From contig NC_066581.1 of the NCBI RefSeq assembly GCF_024323335.1, positions 348,878,409 to 348,942,408 on the forward strand: DNA of 64,000 nucleotides. The letters are read 5' to 3'. The first letter of the stretch is position 1. Each line of letters starts with the position of its first letter. The translations under genes were made by a program, and so were the position numbers. Source of the stretch: Lathyrus oleraceus (Eukaryota; Streptophyta; Magnoliopsida; Fabales; Fabaceae). The notes under the pieces are model-generated. The model did no database searches. It saw only the letters and a program-made list of their open reading frames with translations, and had not been told where the DNA came from. Below are positions 36,141 through 47,503 of the stretch, in pieces.

Positions 36141-36670
36141 TACAACTACCGAATACGGGGTAGAATACCAAAACTCTGGCTGGGGATAGGGTTGCTAGCA
36201 TCCGGCAACTATCCACAAAAAGCACAGACTCCGTTGGGAATAAAACCACAACAACATAGGATTTACAACTACCGAATACTGGGTAGAAGACCACAAAATC
36301 CACCATCAACCAGAACGAACCACAAAGGTTACCTCTGCTAGGGGAAAAGAGATGGGACTTACAACTACCGAATACGGGGTAGTAGCCAACAACTCTGATG
36401 AGGATAAAAGATAGGGTTTACATCTACCGAATACGGGGTAGAAAACCAACAACTCCGCGTGGGAATGAAAGAAATCACAATTCCGCACGGGAACAAAATA
36501 GGGTTTATAACAAACCACCAACTGCTGAAGAGCAGAAAAACTAGGATTTACGACTACCGAATACTGGGTAGAAAACCATCGACTCTTGCTGAGGAATAAA
36601 AGGTATATAACCACAAATTCCGCCAAGAAGAGGGAACATAGGACTTACAACTACCGGTATGAGGGTAGAG
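36141..36670. repeat. Array of CTACC...GGTAG hairpin motifs in Ogre-4 3' UTR
   Basis: CTACCGAATACGGGGTAG or close variants occur at about 36146, 36268, 36365, 36423, 36554 and 36651, 60-130 bases apart. The arms CTACC and GGTAG can pair around an 8-base loop. Confidence 0.75.
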
Positions 36671-37649
36671 GCCCAAACTCCGCTGGGGATAAAAAGAATT
36701 ATTGCCGGTTACTGGGCAATTCATTCATTTATTCCACAGGGAAGCACGAGAAACAGTTGACAAATAGCCAATTCGGGATTGATCCGAAAAGACAGACTGA
36801 ATTAAGACTCGTCCTATGAGGATATAACTCAATAGGAAAATCCATCCCAATATATGTGTTGGGAGGAAACGGAAGAAACCGTCATCCACGAGGATATATC
36901 TCAGTGGGGAACTGCAGAAGGAAAGACAAACACTTTCTGCTTATGGGGCGGACTCTATATTGAGAGATTAAACACCCGACATCTGCTTGGGAAGATCTAT
37001 TGGAGATCTATATCACCCATAGCAGGAGACAACAAACAAGAGATATATGGCAAAAAATGAGACATGAATATCTGAATGTTTATGATTATGCATGAATATG
37101 CGTGATTTATGTTTGATGAATGCTGACAAAACAGATATATCTAACACAAACAGGCCCAGGAATCAAACACCCGATACTACACTTCCAGAGGAAAAACCAA
37201 CTGGAAAGCCAATCTGCTGAAGATTCTCATGCTGAAAAGCAAAGATCTGGGGGAAGCAACCAAAACCAGAGATATCACGAAATCACAAAATCTCTGAGTG
37301 ATGGATCGACAATCAACCCAACTGGGGTACAGAAAGTCACAACAGGTATAAACAGCCACAAAGACAAATCTGTTGGGGAAATGAAGAAATCCCAAGATAT
37401 CTGCAGGGAGATTCTCAGTATCAACTGGAAAACAAGAGTTCACTGCACAGGCGAGAACTGCCACGAAAGCAACTCCAAATAACTCCGCTGGGGAACAACC
37501 CACAAAGGGAGAACCTTCCAAGAATAAACCCACAACTGCCGAGGAGGAAAATAAACATTGCTCTGCTGAAGGGATAAGAGGTAAAAACCTAAACAAGCAC
37601 TCCGATGGGGAGATATAGCATCAAATGCAGTATATCATATCAACAACCC

Positions 37650-37703
37650 TGGCGACAGTGTTGAGGAGAGAAGCAACAACTCCGCTGGCGACTACACTGG
37701 GGA
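37650..37703 (+). repeat. Two primer-site-like 18-mers in Ogre-4 3' UTR, opposite strand to the element
   Basis: TGGCGACAGTGTTGAGGA (37650-37667) and TGGCGACTACACTGGGGA (37686-37703) resemble the Ogre primer site TGGCGACTCTGCTGGGGA (14/18 and 15/18 by eye). They lie on the plus strand while the element is on the minus strand, so element RNA would carry the complement. Confidence 0.6.
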
Positions 37704-38524
37704 GAGTGATGGGGTACCGGGGTCTCAAACCACCTACTACCGAATCTTCCAAAGGAAAGCACCCATGCTGGGGAGAAAAAACTGTTGGAGAAGAAAACGA
37801 AGTCTTCAACAAGCACTCTGCTTGGGGAACAACCCCAATAACGATCTGGAGAAAGAGGATACAACCATGCCAGGCATATGGACAAATGTCTTACCTGTTG
37901 GCAATCATGCCACCCTTGGGAGAGCACTGAGAAATCTTTAAGTATCCTTTCATCATTGTGAATGTTCACTTTGTTTAAAACAGTAGTTTGAAAAATTTAT
38001 TTGTTTAAAACAATGACATTTTATCAATTAAAACATGCAAAACATTTGTTGAATTGAAACAAATAAGAGTGCAAATAATTGGATAAAAAGCTCAAATTGA
38101 TTTGATGGAATGGTAGCCTGCAAATGGCAAGACTCCATAGATCTGTACAAATTTGAAATCAGTGATGTATATTGGAAGAGGGCTACATTGAACATAATGA
38201 TCCTTTCTCTACCAATTTGAATCTCGATGTATTCGAAGCTTCAGTCGACGACGAATCGAGAGTCTCTGACGAAAAGACAGTTGTAGAACAGAAAGTCTTG
38301 TCAGGATGCAGTTACTTGCCAAATCCCTAATTTTTGCCTAGATTGCCCCAGGGTGAGGTACTCAATCTAGCGGGATACAAATATTCTTTTTTCTTTCAAG
38401 TCTCTAACTTTTGCCTGGATCGCCCTTGCGGGTTCTCCACCGAGACGCTCATTTTTGTCTAAGCCGCCCTTTCGGGTTTTCAACTTAGCAAGCTATTCTG
38501 TTTTTCTTTTGCATACTTTTTTTC

Positions 38525-41500
38525 TTAGGCAAAGTATTTCTTGACTGCATCTGAATTCACAGGACGAGTGAAATCCTCCCCATCCATAGTTGTAAGCATC
38601 AAAGCTCCGCCTGAAAAGGCTCTCTTAACAACATATGGACCCTCGTAGTTTGGAGTCCACTTGCCCCTGGAATCGGGCGCGAAAGACAAAACTTTCTTGA
38701 GCACGAGGTCACCTTCTCGGAACACACGAGGCTTGACCTTCTTATCGAATGCTTTCTTCATTCTCTGCTGATATAACTGACCATGGCACATGGCAGTCAA
38801 TCGCTTCTCTTCAATCAAATTCAGTTGGTCATAACGACTCTGAATCCATTCAGCATCAGTCAACTTGGCTTCCATCAAGACTCTCATTGATGGGATCTCC
38901 ACCTCTACTGGGAGAGCAGCCTCCATGCCGTAAACAAGAGAAAAAGGGGTTGCCCCTGTTGAAGTGCGGACAGACGTACGATAACCATGCAAAGCAAACG
39001 GCAGCATCTCATGCCAATCTTTGTACGTAACTGTCATCTTCTGGATAATCTTCTTGATATTCTTATTAGCAGCTTCAACAGCCCCATTCATCTTTGGTCT
39101 GTAAGGAGAGGAATTATGGTGTGCAATCTTGAACTCAGCGCACAACTCATCCATCATCTTATTATTCAGATTAGATCTATTATCAGTAATGATCTTATCT
39201 GGCACACCATAACGGCAAATCAGTTGGTTCTTGATAAACTTCACAACCACCTGCCTAGTCACATTCGCATACGAAGCGGCTTCAACCCATTTGGTGAAGT
39301 AGTCAAATGCTACGAGAATAAACCTGTGTCCGTTGGACGCTTTCGGTTCAATCATGCCTATCATGTCGATTCCCCACATAGAGAAAGGCCATGGTGATGA
39401 AATCACATTCAGAAGCGTCGGAGGGATATGAATCTTATCCGCGTAAATCTAACACTTGTGGCATTTCTTCACATATTTGCAGCAGTCAGACTCCATTGTC
39501 AGCCAATAGTAGCCTGCTCTCAACATCTTTCTTGCCATGGCATGTCCATTGGAATGAGTACCAAATGAACCCTCATGGACCTTAGTCATCAACAGGTTTG
39601 CTTCGTGTCTATCCACGTATCTGAGCAAAACCATGTCAAAATTTCTCTTATACAACACTTCACCACTGAGGTAGAAACTGCCTGACAACCTTCTCAAAGT
39701 TTTCCTATCTTTCACAGATGCCCCAAGCGGGTAGACCTGGTTCTGGAGGAAATTCTTAATATCAAAATACCAAGGCTTGTCATCATTCACTTCTTCAACT
39801 GCAAACACGTGAGCTGGTCTATCCAAGCGCATCACGACAATGTTAGGAACTTCATTCCAATACTTGACCACAATCATTGAAGCAAGTGTAGCAAGCGCAT
39901 CTGCCATCCGATTATCCTCTCGAGGAATATGATGAAAGTCAACTTCTGTAAAGAACGTTGAAATCCTCCTCGCATAATCTCTATACGGAATGAGACTTGG
40001 CTGATTCGTCTCCCATTTACCCTTGATCTGATTGACAACTAGGGCCGAATCACCATACACATCAAGATGCTTGATTCTCAAATCAATACATTCTTCCAGT
40101 CCCATAATACAGGCCTCATACTCAGCCATATTATTCGTGCATTTGAAAGTTAGCCTTGCTGTAAACGGAATATGCGTGCCATGAGGAGTAATGATTATTG
40201 CCCCAATTCCATTTCCGTACTGATTCACAGCGCCATCAAACACCATCGTCCATCTGGAACCAGGTTCCGGACCTTCATCAAGTGTAGGCTCATCACAATC
40301 TTTCATTTTCAAATACAGAATCTCCCCATCTGGGAAGTCGTACTGAACAGACTGATGATCTTCAATCGGCTGATGTGCCAAATGGTTAGCCAAGATACTA
40401 CCTTTGATAGCTTTCCGAGCTCGATACTCAATATCATACTCAGACAACAACATCTTCCAACGGGCAATCCTCCCAGTTAAAGCAGGCTTCTCGAAAATAT
40501 ACTTAATCGGATCCATTCTGGATATCAGCCAAGTTGTATGATTTATCATGTACTGGCGCAAACGCTTAGCAGCCCAAGCCAAAGCACAACACGTCTTCTC
40601 AAGCATTGAGTATCGAGACTCACAATCAGTAAACTTCTTACTGAGGTAGTAGATAGCAGATTCTTTCTTCCCTGATTCATCTTGTTGACCGAGTACATAA
40701 CCCATCGAGTCTTCAAGAACAATCAAATACATGATCAGAGGTCTTCCTTCTACAGGCGGAGACAAGATCGGAGGTTCAGACAGATACTCTTTGATACTGT
40801 CGAAAGCTTTCTGGCAATCCTCGGTCCAATCCTGAGACTGATCTTTCCGGAGGAGCTTGAATATCGACGCACATGTGGCAGTCATGTGGGATATAAATCT
40901 GGAAATATAGTTCAAGCGGCCAAGAAAACCTCGGATTTGCTTCTCAGTTTTGGGTGCAAGCATCTCTTGTAATGCTTTGACCTTGGCAGGATCAACTTCA
41001 ATACCTCTTTCGCTGACAACAAAACCCAACAACTTGCCGGAACGGACTCCAAATGTACATTTGTTCGGATTGAGACGAAGCCTATACTTTCTCAAACGCT
41101 GAAAAAGCTTCAACAAATGCTCAACATGTTCAACTTCCGTTCGGGACTTAGCAATCATATCATCAACATAGACCTCTATCTCCTTGTGCATCATATCATG
41201 AAACAAGGTAGTCATAGCACGTTGATACGTGGCTCCGGCGTTCTTCAAACCGAAGGGCATCACTCGATAACAGAATGTTCCCCAAGGTGTGATGAATGTT
41301 GTCTTCTCCATATCTTCGGGTGCCATCTTGATTTGATTATAACCGGAAAATCCGTCCATAAAGGAAAAGACTTTGAATTTAGCTGTATTGTCTACCAACA
41401 TATCAATGTGTGGTAGAGGAAAATCATCTTTAGGACTAGCCTTATTCAAATCTCTGTAATCAACACACATACGGACTTTTCCGTCTTTCTTAGGCACAGG

Positions 41501-41986
41501 CACAATATTGGCCACCCATAGAGGATATGTAGAAGTCACCAGAAACCCCGCATCAATTTGCTTCTGAACTTCCTCTTTGATCTTCACTGCCATATCTGGA
41601 TGAGTTCTTCTGAGCTTCTGCTTCACAGGCACGCACTCAGGCTTCAAAGGCAGGAAATGTTGCACAATATCTGTATCTAGACCTGGCATGTCTTCATATG
41701 ACCAAGCAAAGATATCTGAATATTCTCGTAGCAAACTGATCAACCCCTTCTTGACAGACTCTTCAAGAAGTGCCCCAATCTTCACCATACAAACACAATC
41801 TTCAGACCTAAGTTGACTGTTTCCAGATCTTCGAGATGCGGCTGAATGATCTTCTTCTCGTGCTCAAGGAGACGGGTAATCTCATCAGGAATCCCTCAAA
41901 CATCATCTTCCTCTGCCTCAAATACAGAGAATTCAAAATTGGGAGATGGCGTTGGATCATTATGTTCAATGGGTTTTAGAATCAAC
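38525..41986 (-). pseudogene. Ogre-4 pol: RT, RNase H, second RNase H-like domain, integrase; decayed
   Basis: Main frame 41788-38525, broken once by TAG at 39449-39451 after the zinc cluster (KKCHKC). RT: FPLPHIDMLVD, catalytic YVDD at 41170-41159 (residues 207-210 counted from 41788). RNase H follows (YYLSKKFTDCESRYSMLEK), then a second RNase H-like domain (MVFDGAVNQYG with Asp 518, NNMAEYEACIMGLE, YGDSALVV); this dual arrangement is a Tat-lineage trait. Integrase has the HHCC zinc part before the stop, and after it Asp 14, Asp 75 and Glu 111 counted from 39406, with exact x35 spacing. Just after the second Asp the usual Gly is Arg (TDNRSN). Upstream, 41986-41790 is recognisable pol leader (ITRLLEHEKKIIQPHLEDLE) with TGA at 41896-41898 and a one-base frame change near 41805. 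It cannot be functional as it stands. Confidence 0.9.
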
Positions 41987-42247
41987 CTGCATAATGATTT
42001 TGGTTAATAAAAAAACTTTAGAATTTAAACAAGCAAACCATTATGCAGATGAAAAGATTGCTTTTATTCTTGTTTTTTAGGGTTTTTTGTGATCACTGAT
42101 TTCATGCAAAAGCAAAAAGTGAAAACAAATGGAAAACAAATGTTTAACGATGCATTAATTGAATGAAATATCATTGTATAAATGCTGCCAACAATGTCAT
42201 CACTTCTCCTTTTGGCATGGGAGAAGGGTTTTGAACAAAGTGAACCA
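41987..42247 (-). other. Probable Ogre-type intron between gag-protease and pol
   Basis: Ogre elements are known to splice an intron between protease and RT. Here 260 T-rich minus-strand bases with no conserved coding separate the gag-protease stop (42248-42250) from the pol leader. A plausible acceptor, TTATGCAG followed by GTTGATTC, ends at 41987. The donor is not certain. Confidence 0.55.
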
Positions 42248-45200
42248 TTACTCTGATCTATGAATGACTGTAGGAACATCTACAGCGACCCAATTGTGGC
42301 AGACACCACCAGGTATGATGAAGTTGCTCAAATCCTCTGCATCCTCTTCCAAGATAGCAGCAGCTTCTTCAGCTTGATCAGCATGGATGAAACCTCCACT
42401 CTTGAACAAACCTTGCTCGTTGAATGCCCCAGACGAATAGCCAATGCCAGCCCGGGATTTATTGTCTTCAAGCTCGATCATCTTCCCTAAACCAACAACT
42501 GCACCACATTCAATGGCCAGTTTCGCATCACGGTAGGAAGCAAATGAAGGAGACTTCTTCTCAATTGGCTCAGCAATAGATAAAGCTTGGAAAGGCGTTC
42601 CAACTTCATCCTCAGCATCAATATACGAGAATGAAGACAAGTGGCTAACCAGGAGAGCCTTTTCTCCCCCTACCACAACCAGTTTCTTATTCTTGACGAA
42701 TTTCAGCTTCTGGTGTAGGGTGGATGTCACGGCGCCAGCCTCGTGAATCCATGGTCTACCAAGGAGACAACTATAAGATGGGTGGATATCCATAACCTGA
42801 AAGGTAACTTGGAAATCACTTGGTCCAATCTTGATTGGGAGATCAACTTCCCCAATCACAGTCTTACGCGACCCATCAAAAGCTTTCATAACAACACCAC
42901 TCTGCCTCATGGGAGGCCCTTGATATGACAATCTAGAAAGAGTGTTCTTCGGCAATACATTTAGGGATGACCCAGTGTCCACCAGCACGTTGGACATGGC
43001 ATCAGTCTTGCAGTTCATGGAAATATGTAAAGCCATGTTGTGGTCTCTTCCCTCCTCAGGGAGATCAGCGTCACAGAAACTCAAAGTGTTGCAAGCAGTA
43101 ATGTTTGCAACGATACTATCAAACTGTTCAATAGTGACATCATGATCCACATAAGCCAAGTCTAAAACTTTCTGCAGAGCCTCCCTATGGGGTTCTGAAT
43201 TCATAAGCAAAGATAACACGGATATCTTGGACGGCGTTTGTAGAAGCTGGTCTATAACATTGTACTCACTCTTCTTGATGAGCCTCAGCATCTCATCACA
43301 TTCTTCATTCACAGTGCCACTCGGGCCAACAGAAGAAACAGGAGTCTTTTGTACAGAGGAGGGTTTGGCAACAGCAAGTGTCGGGTTCTGAACATTCACT
43401 GCAGTCCCAACCGGACACTCAACAGAATCAGAAACAACGGCTCTAGCCTGAGGCTTAGGTGCTGAAAACACGCGACCACTACGGGTTAACCCGCTCACAT
43501 CAGCAATATTAACAACGGAAGTTGAAGGCAACGACACTTCTTTCCCATCTTCCACAGCAACGGGATTATATCGGAAAGGAATAGCTCTATCCGAAGAATA
43601 AGGCACAGGGCCTGCAGGCTTGATTACCAATGAAGGAGAAACCTTCGGCTTGCTACCATCGTAATGGATGACAAAAGGCTCGGGCAATTTGAACACAGGA
43701 GAAATAACATTTACCTCTGGTTCGTCTTCATCAACATTTCGATTCTGCAGAATCTCAATGGTACCCTCATCCAACAGCTCTTGAAGCTCTCTTCGCACTT
43801 AGCGACAACCCAATCTATTAACAGAACAGATGCGGCATCTGTCATGGTCGTGCTCCATATGACTGTACTGACACAGCAGACGATGCAACTCGACCAATGA
43901 CTGTCGAATATGGCTCACATATTTGACTTTATACTTGCCAGGGCAACCCTGGACCATGTTAACTGATTTCCCATGCTCGGGCAATGGGTTCTTCGTAACA
44001 TTCGGGCCTGAGTCCTCAAAGCTCAGGATGCCGCATCGCATAAGGTCTTCCACCTTAGTTTTCAATGGATAGCAGTTCTCAATGTTGTGACCCGGAGCAC
44101 CGGAATGATAAACACAATGTTGATCGGGCTTGTACCACCATTGCGGGTTAGCAGGCACAGCCGGAGGCTCCCTGGGAGTAACCAGTTTCCTCTCCAATAA
44201 GGAAGGATATAGCTCAACATATGACATAGGAATAGTATCGAAACTGATCTTCTTCCTATCATAATTCAAATTGGCCTGATTACTGGTGCTGCCACGAGGC
44301 TGGTAAGCCTGTTGTTGTGGACGATGTTGCTGTTGGTACTGAGGTTGTTGCTGATGCTGATGATGTTGCTGATACTGCTGAGCATTATCTCTGAAAACAG
44401 GTGTTATATGAGCCACCTGGTGCTGACCGCTGGCATGACGCACAGGATTCCTCTTAACAGAGGGTCTTCTTGGTTTAGCATGGGATTGCACAGCATGTGC
44501 CTCCCCATCTTTCTTCTTAAACGCCTCATGTCGTTTAGAAGAGCTCTCATCTTTAGCCAACTGTCCTTCACGGACACCTTCCTCCAGACGCATCCCCATG
44601 TTCACCATTTCGGTGAAATCAGAGGGAGCACTCGCAACCATCCGCTCATAATAAAATGAACTAAGAGTCTTCAGGAAGATCTTAGTCATCTCCTTCTCTT
44701 CCAGTGGAGGAGTAATCTGAGCTGCTAACTCTCGCCACCTCTGGGCGTACTCCTTAAATGTCTCTTTATCCTTCTGAGACATGGCCCTGAGTTGATCACG
44801 GTCAGGCGCCATATCAACATTATATTTATATTGCTTGACGAAGGCTTCGCCAAGATCGTTGAAGGATCGGATGTTTGCACTATCAAGGCTCATATACCAA
44901 CGAAGAGCCGCACCGGACAAACTATCCTGAAAATAATGGATCAGAAGCTGATCATTATCTGTCTGAGTCGACATTTTCCTGGCGTACATAACCAGGTGAG
45001 CGAGAGGGCAGGTGTTCCCCTTATATTTTTCAAAGTCAGGAACTTTGAACTTGACCGAAATCTTCACACCGGGAACCAGGAAAAGTTCAGCAGCAGACTT
45101 GCCAAACAGATCTTTCCCTCGGAGGGTCTTCAATTCCTTACGGAGCTCGAGGAATTGGTCATTCATAGCATCCATCTTCTCATTAACATCTGGGCCCTCA

Positions 45201-45625
45201 GACGGCTCAGAATGATAGATGGTGTCGTCTACCCTGGGAATGGTATGCACGACAGGAGGAGGCATAGCAAGGACCGGGCTAGATGCCGGCATGGAAGCAA
45301 AAGTAGGAGCTGGAATATCTGGCATGAAACCAGGAGGCATACCCCACGGAAACCCGGCTGGCATGGCATCCGGCAGGAAATGAGCACTAGTGGCAGGCAC
45401 AGTTGAAGAAGCAACCTCTGATATAACAGTCCTCTAGAGAGAAGTTGCAGGAGGTGGAGAAGGTTGATGTTGAGCAGCCAACAATTGCTCCATCCGAGCA
45501 CCCAATCTGGCGACCTCTTCTTTCAGCTCTCTGTTCTCTTGTTCAAGTTGATCCATCACTCTTGCAGAATTGGCTCTGGTATAGTATCGGTGAGTCAGCT
45601 TTTCTTCAAAATAAATGAAGAGCAC
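42248..45625 (-). pseudogene. Ogre-4 gag-protease, two in-frame stops
   Basis: One frame from ATG 45625 to the stop at 42248, broken by TAG 45434-45436 and TAA 43799-43801. N-terminal helix MDQLEQENRELKEEVARLG; proline/alanine-rich linker; capsid-like gag (KVPDFEKYKGNTCPLAHLVM, LRWYMSLDSANIRSF, FKEYAQRWRELAAQI, EEKEMTKIFLKTLSSFYYE); glutamine-rich part; Cys/His cluster CVYHSGAPGHNIENC. Aspartic protease VDTGSSLNVLPKNTL, catalytic Asp at 42979-42977. Both stops are where Gln is expected (PATSQRT-type and CRQVRREL-type contexts); the first is supported by Ogre-2, which reads Gln there. Without the stops this is a typical Ogre gag-pro of about 1125 codons. Confidence 0.9.
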
Positions 45626-45874
45626 AGAGTTAGGCCACAGACAAGAAGATCAGAACAACCTGCTTATGTAAAATGATGCATGCAATGCTTGTGCATATGC
45701 TTTGTTTTTTATTTCAAGGAACTTTTAGGGTTCTATTTGCAAATTTGAATATTTAAAGCATTTAATAGCATATGGAAAATATCTCATCAAATATATATTC
45801 GAGACAAAGAAGTACATCATTTTTTATTATTACAAGGGAAAAGGAAAATAAACATCCTATGGATCCCTAGAAGC
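45626..45874 (-). other. Ogre-4 spacer upstream of gag, cut by the Athila complex
   Basis: Non-coding, similar to 8310-8660 of Ogre-2 up to 'catcctatggatccctagaag', where the Athila LTR starts. The bases just before it are AAGCT, the candidate left target-site copy; the right copy is beyond the window. Confidence 0.65.
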
Positions 45875-46108
45875 TTGTTAGATGCCCAAAAGTGCTTATT
45901 TGAGCTATCATATGTGGGCATCTTTCACTCTTTTGCCTTGCTAAAATTGTCAAAATCACATTTATTTTACATGGAATGCGTACATTGATAAACAAGCTTG
46001 GTGCCTTTGATGTGTTTGTTATTGTGCAGGAAAGGCATGAATTAATTGATAATAAAGACACAAGAGAATTGGCAAAGGAACCAAAGCAAAGGAGCATTTC
46101 ATCTGCCA

Positions 46109-46482
46109 GCTCGCTAGGCGAGGATGTGGCGAAGCAAAACCTTCGCTAGGCGAGCTCCTGGCGAAAGGCTCCAGTAAATTGGTTAATTAATTCGCTAGGC
46201 GAACTGAAGGCGAAGTGGCAGCGAATTCAGTCTGTTTTGGTGAAAAGAGCAGCCAGCACTAGCTCGCTAGGCGAGGCTCTAGCGAGTCCCCAGCGAGCAT
46301 TCCAGTAGCAAAACCTCTCAACCTCGCTGGGGCGAAGGTTGAAGCGAGTTCTTCGCTAGGCGAAGGTCTGTTCGCTAGGCGAACATGACAGTTCCACAGG
46401 CCCAGTTTTCTCTGGGCGCAGGGGCATTTTGTGCCCATTTTTGGCCTTCGCTAGGCGAGCCATTCTGCTCGCCTAGCGAACG
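46109..46482. repeat. Array of TCGCTAGGCGA palindromic motifs in Athila U3
   Basis: The motif (arms TCGC/GCGA around TAG) occurs about eight times, at roughly 46111, 46143, 46190, 46263, 46352, 46371, 46448 and, inverted, 46470, with related 'ctcgctgggg' and 'tctagcgagt' variants between. Further copies lie in the 3' internal region (52784-52843, 53356-53412, 63545-63600). Confidence 0.85.
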
Positions 46483-46501
46483 TGACAGTTCTGCACTTGT
46501 C

Positions 46502-46510
46502 TATAAGTAG
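46502..46510 (+). promoter_or_regulatory. TATA box of Athila LTR
   Basis: TATAAGTAG in TTGTCTATAAGTAGCAGG, about 630 bases into the LTR; repeated in S3 near 58291. Confidence 0.55.
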
Positions 46511-47380
46511 CAGGTGCCACTTTTTGAGACCAGACCACTTTTTACCAACTTTTCCATTTTTTGTACTTTCTCTTAGATATTTTACAGCATTGTTTGGAGG
46601 GATTTTTGATGCCCTAATTTCATTTCTCTTCATCTAGCAACCATCTTCCACAAAAAGAAGGTGGATTCCCATCCAACTTCGATCATTCGACTTGGATGTT
46701 GATCAACCCTCTTTTCTTACTTGCCGACCAAGCTACCATGAAAATGAGTAGCTAAGTCTCCATTTGTCAAGGTTAGATGTAGGTGATTGCTAGCTTTGTG
46801 TGTAAATGTAAGGATCCTCATTTGTAAACTCTTTAACGGTAAATATATGATGAAAACTTTGTTTCTATTTAAAACTCTTTGTGTTGGTATTTGATCGAGA
46901 GATGTTTACCGATTCTTGACCTAGGTTTTCATCCAAACTTGTTTGTTAGCTAGAGATAGTAACGAATGATTTTGTTCACCATAAGGTTGAACCAAAACGT
47001 TGTCTTTTTGATAGATTGTGTTCGAGAGAAACAATGGATCAAAATGACAAAACTCACAATGGGTGTTCGAGAGAAACGCATTGAGAGGACTTTGTGAAAT
47101 TATTTATCATCTAAAGGAGTTTATAAGATTGTTGACCGAGCAAATACATGCAAAGCAAATGTAATCATTGAAACCTAACTCTGACAATATTTCTCATATT
47201 AATCAAAACGTAACTTTTACCGCAATTTAATTACTTTGTATGCAAGATAACTTGATTAAAACCCAAAACCCTAGTGTTACATTAAGTTAAGATTAATTCA
47301 ACCATTGAACGGCAGTGATATCTTACAATCTCTGTGGATACGATAACAAAACCCGACACTTAAAAACTGTCTCAACAAAA

Positions 47381-47398
47381 TGGCGCCGTTGCCGGGGA
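47381..47398 (+). other. Primer-binding site of Athila S1
   Basis: TGGCGCCGTTGCCGGGGA, the characteristic Athila site, usually assigned to tRNA-Asp. Confidence 0.9.
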
Positions 47399-47503
47399 TT
47401 GTAAATTGATATTGCGAGCATCGCATTGGTTGTTTAAGTTTTAGCTTGTGAATTTTTGACTTGTGCTTGTAATTCGTTTGGTTTAGTGTGCAGCTTACGT
47501 TTT

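Larger units (their letters stand above)
34213..38524 (-). other. Ogre-4 3' UTR, rich in degenerate repeats
   Basis: No coding frame. Plus-strand repeats: (a) 'ataccggttactgggtatat' at 35015, 35306, 35543 and a degenerate copy at about 35812; (b) 'attaccgtcagaacgt' at about 35210, 35257, 35496 and 35763; (c) 'ctaccgaatacggggtag' at about 36146-36655, six copies; (d) 'actccgctgggga' in a dozen or more copies between 34565 and 37828; (e) near 38330-38510, three blocks of the type 'ttgcctagattgcc'. Tat-lineage 3' UTRs are known as hypervariable tandem-repeat regions that can seed satellites, which fits. Confidence 0.8.
34213..45874 (-). mobile_element. Ogre-4: Ogre-like element internal region
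   Basis: Minus-strand order: ORF1-gag spacer (45874-45626), gag-protease (45625-42248), probable intron, pol (41986-38525), repeat-rich 3' UTR, polypurine tract, then the shared LTR. ORF1 and the 5' LTR are separated from it by the Athila complex that begins at 45875 or lie beyond the right edge. The gag matches Ogre-2 gag closely, so these are one family. Confidence 0.9.
45875..47377 (+). repeat. Athila 5' LTR, complete (1503 bp), segment S1
   Basis: Starts TGTTAGATGCCCAAAAGTGC and ends CTGTCTCAACA, three bases before the primer site. U3 contains eight copies of a TCGCTAGGCGA palindromic motif. TATAAGTAG at 46502-46510 is the likely TATA box. Confidence 0.92.

Noticed and set aside
37120..37969. 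Several 100-140 codon frames in the Ogre-4 3' UTR
   Set aside because: They follow the degenerate repeats (GE/TG-rich readings of 'gctgggga') and are not conserved as protein.
41987..42247. Treating the gap between gag-protease and pol as a simple frameshift
   Set aside because: The 260-base stretch has no pol or gag similarity and ends in a good splice acceptor, matching the known Ogre intron; the one-base frame change near 41805 is a separate, later defect.
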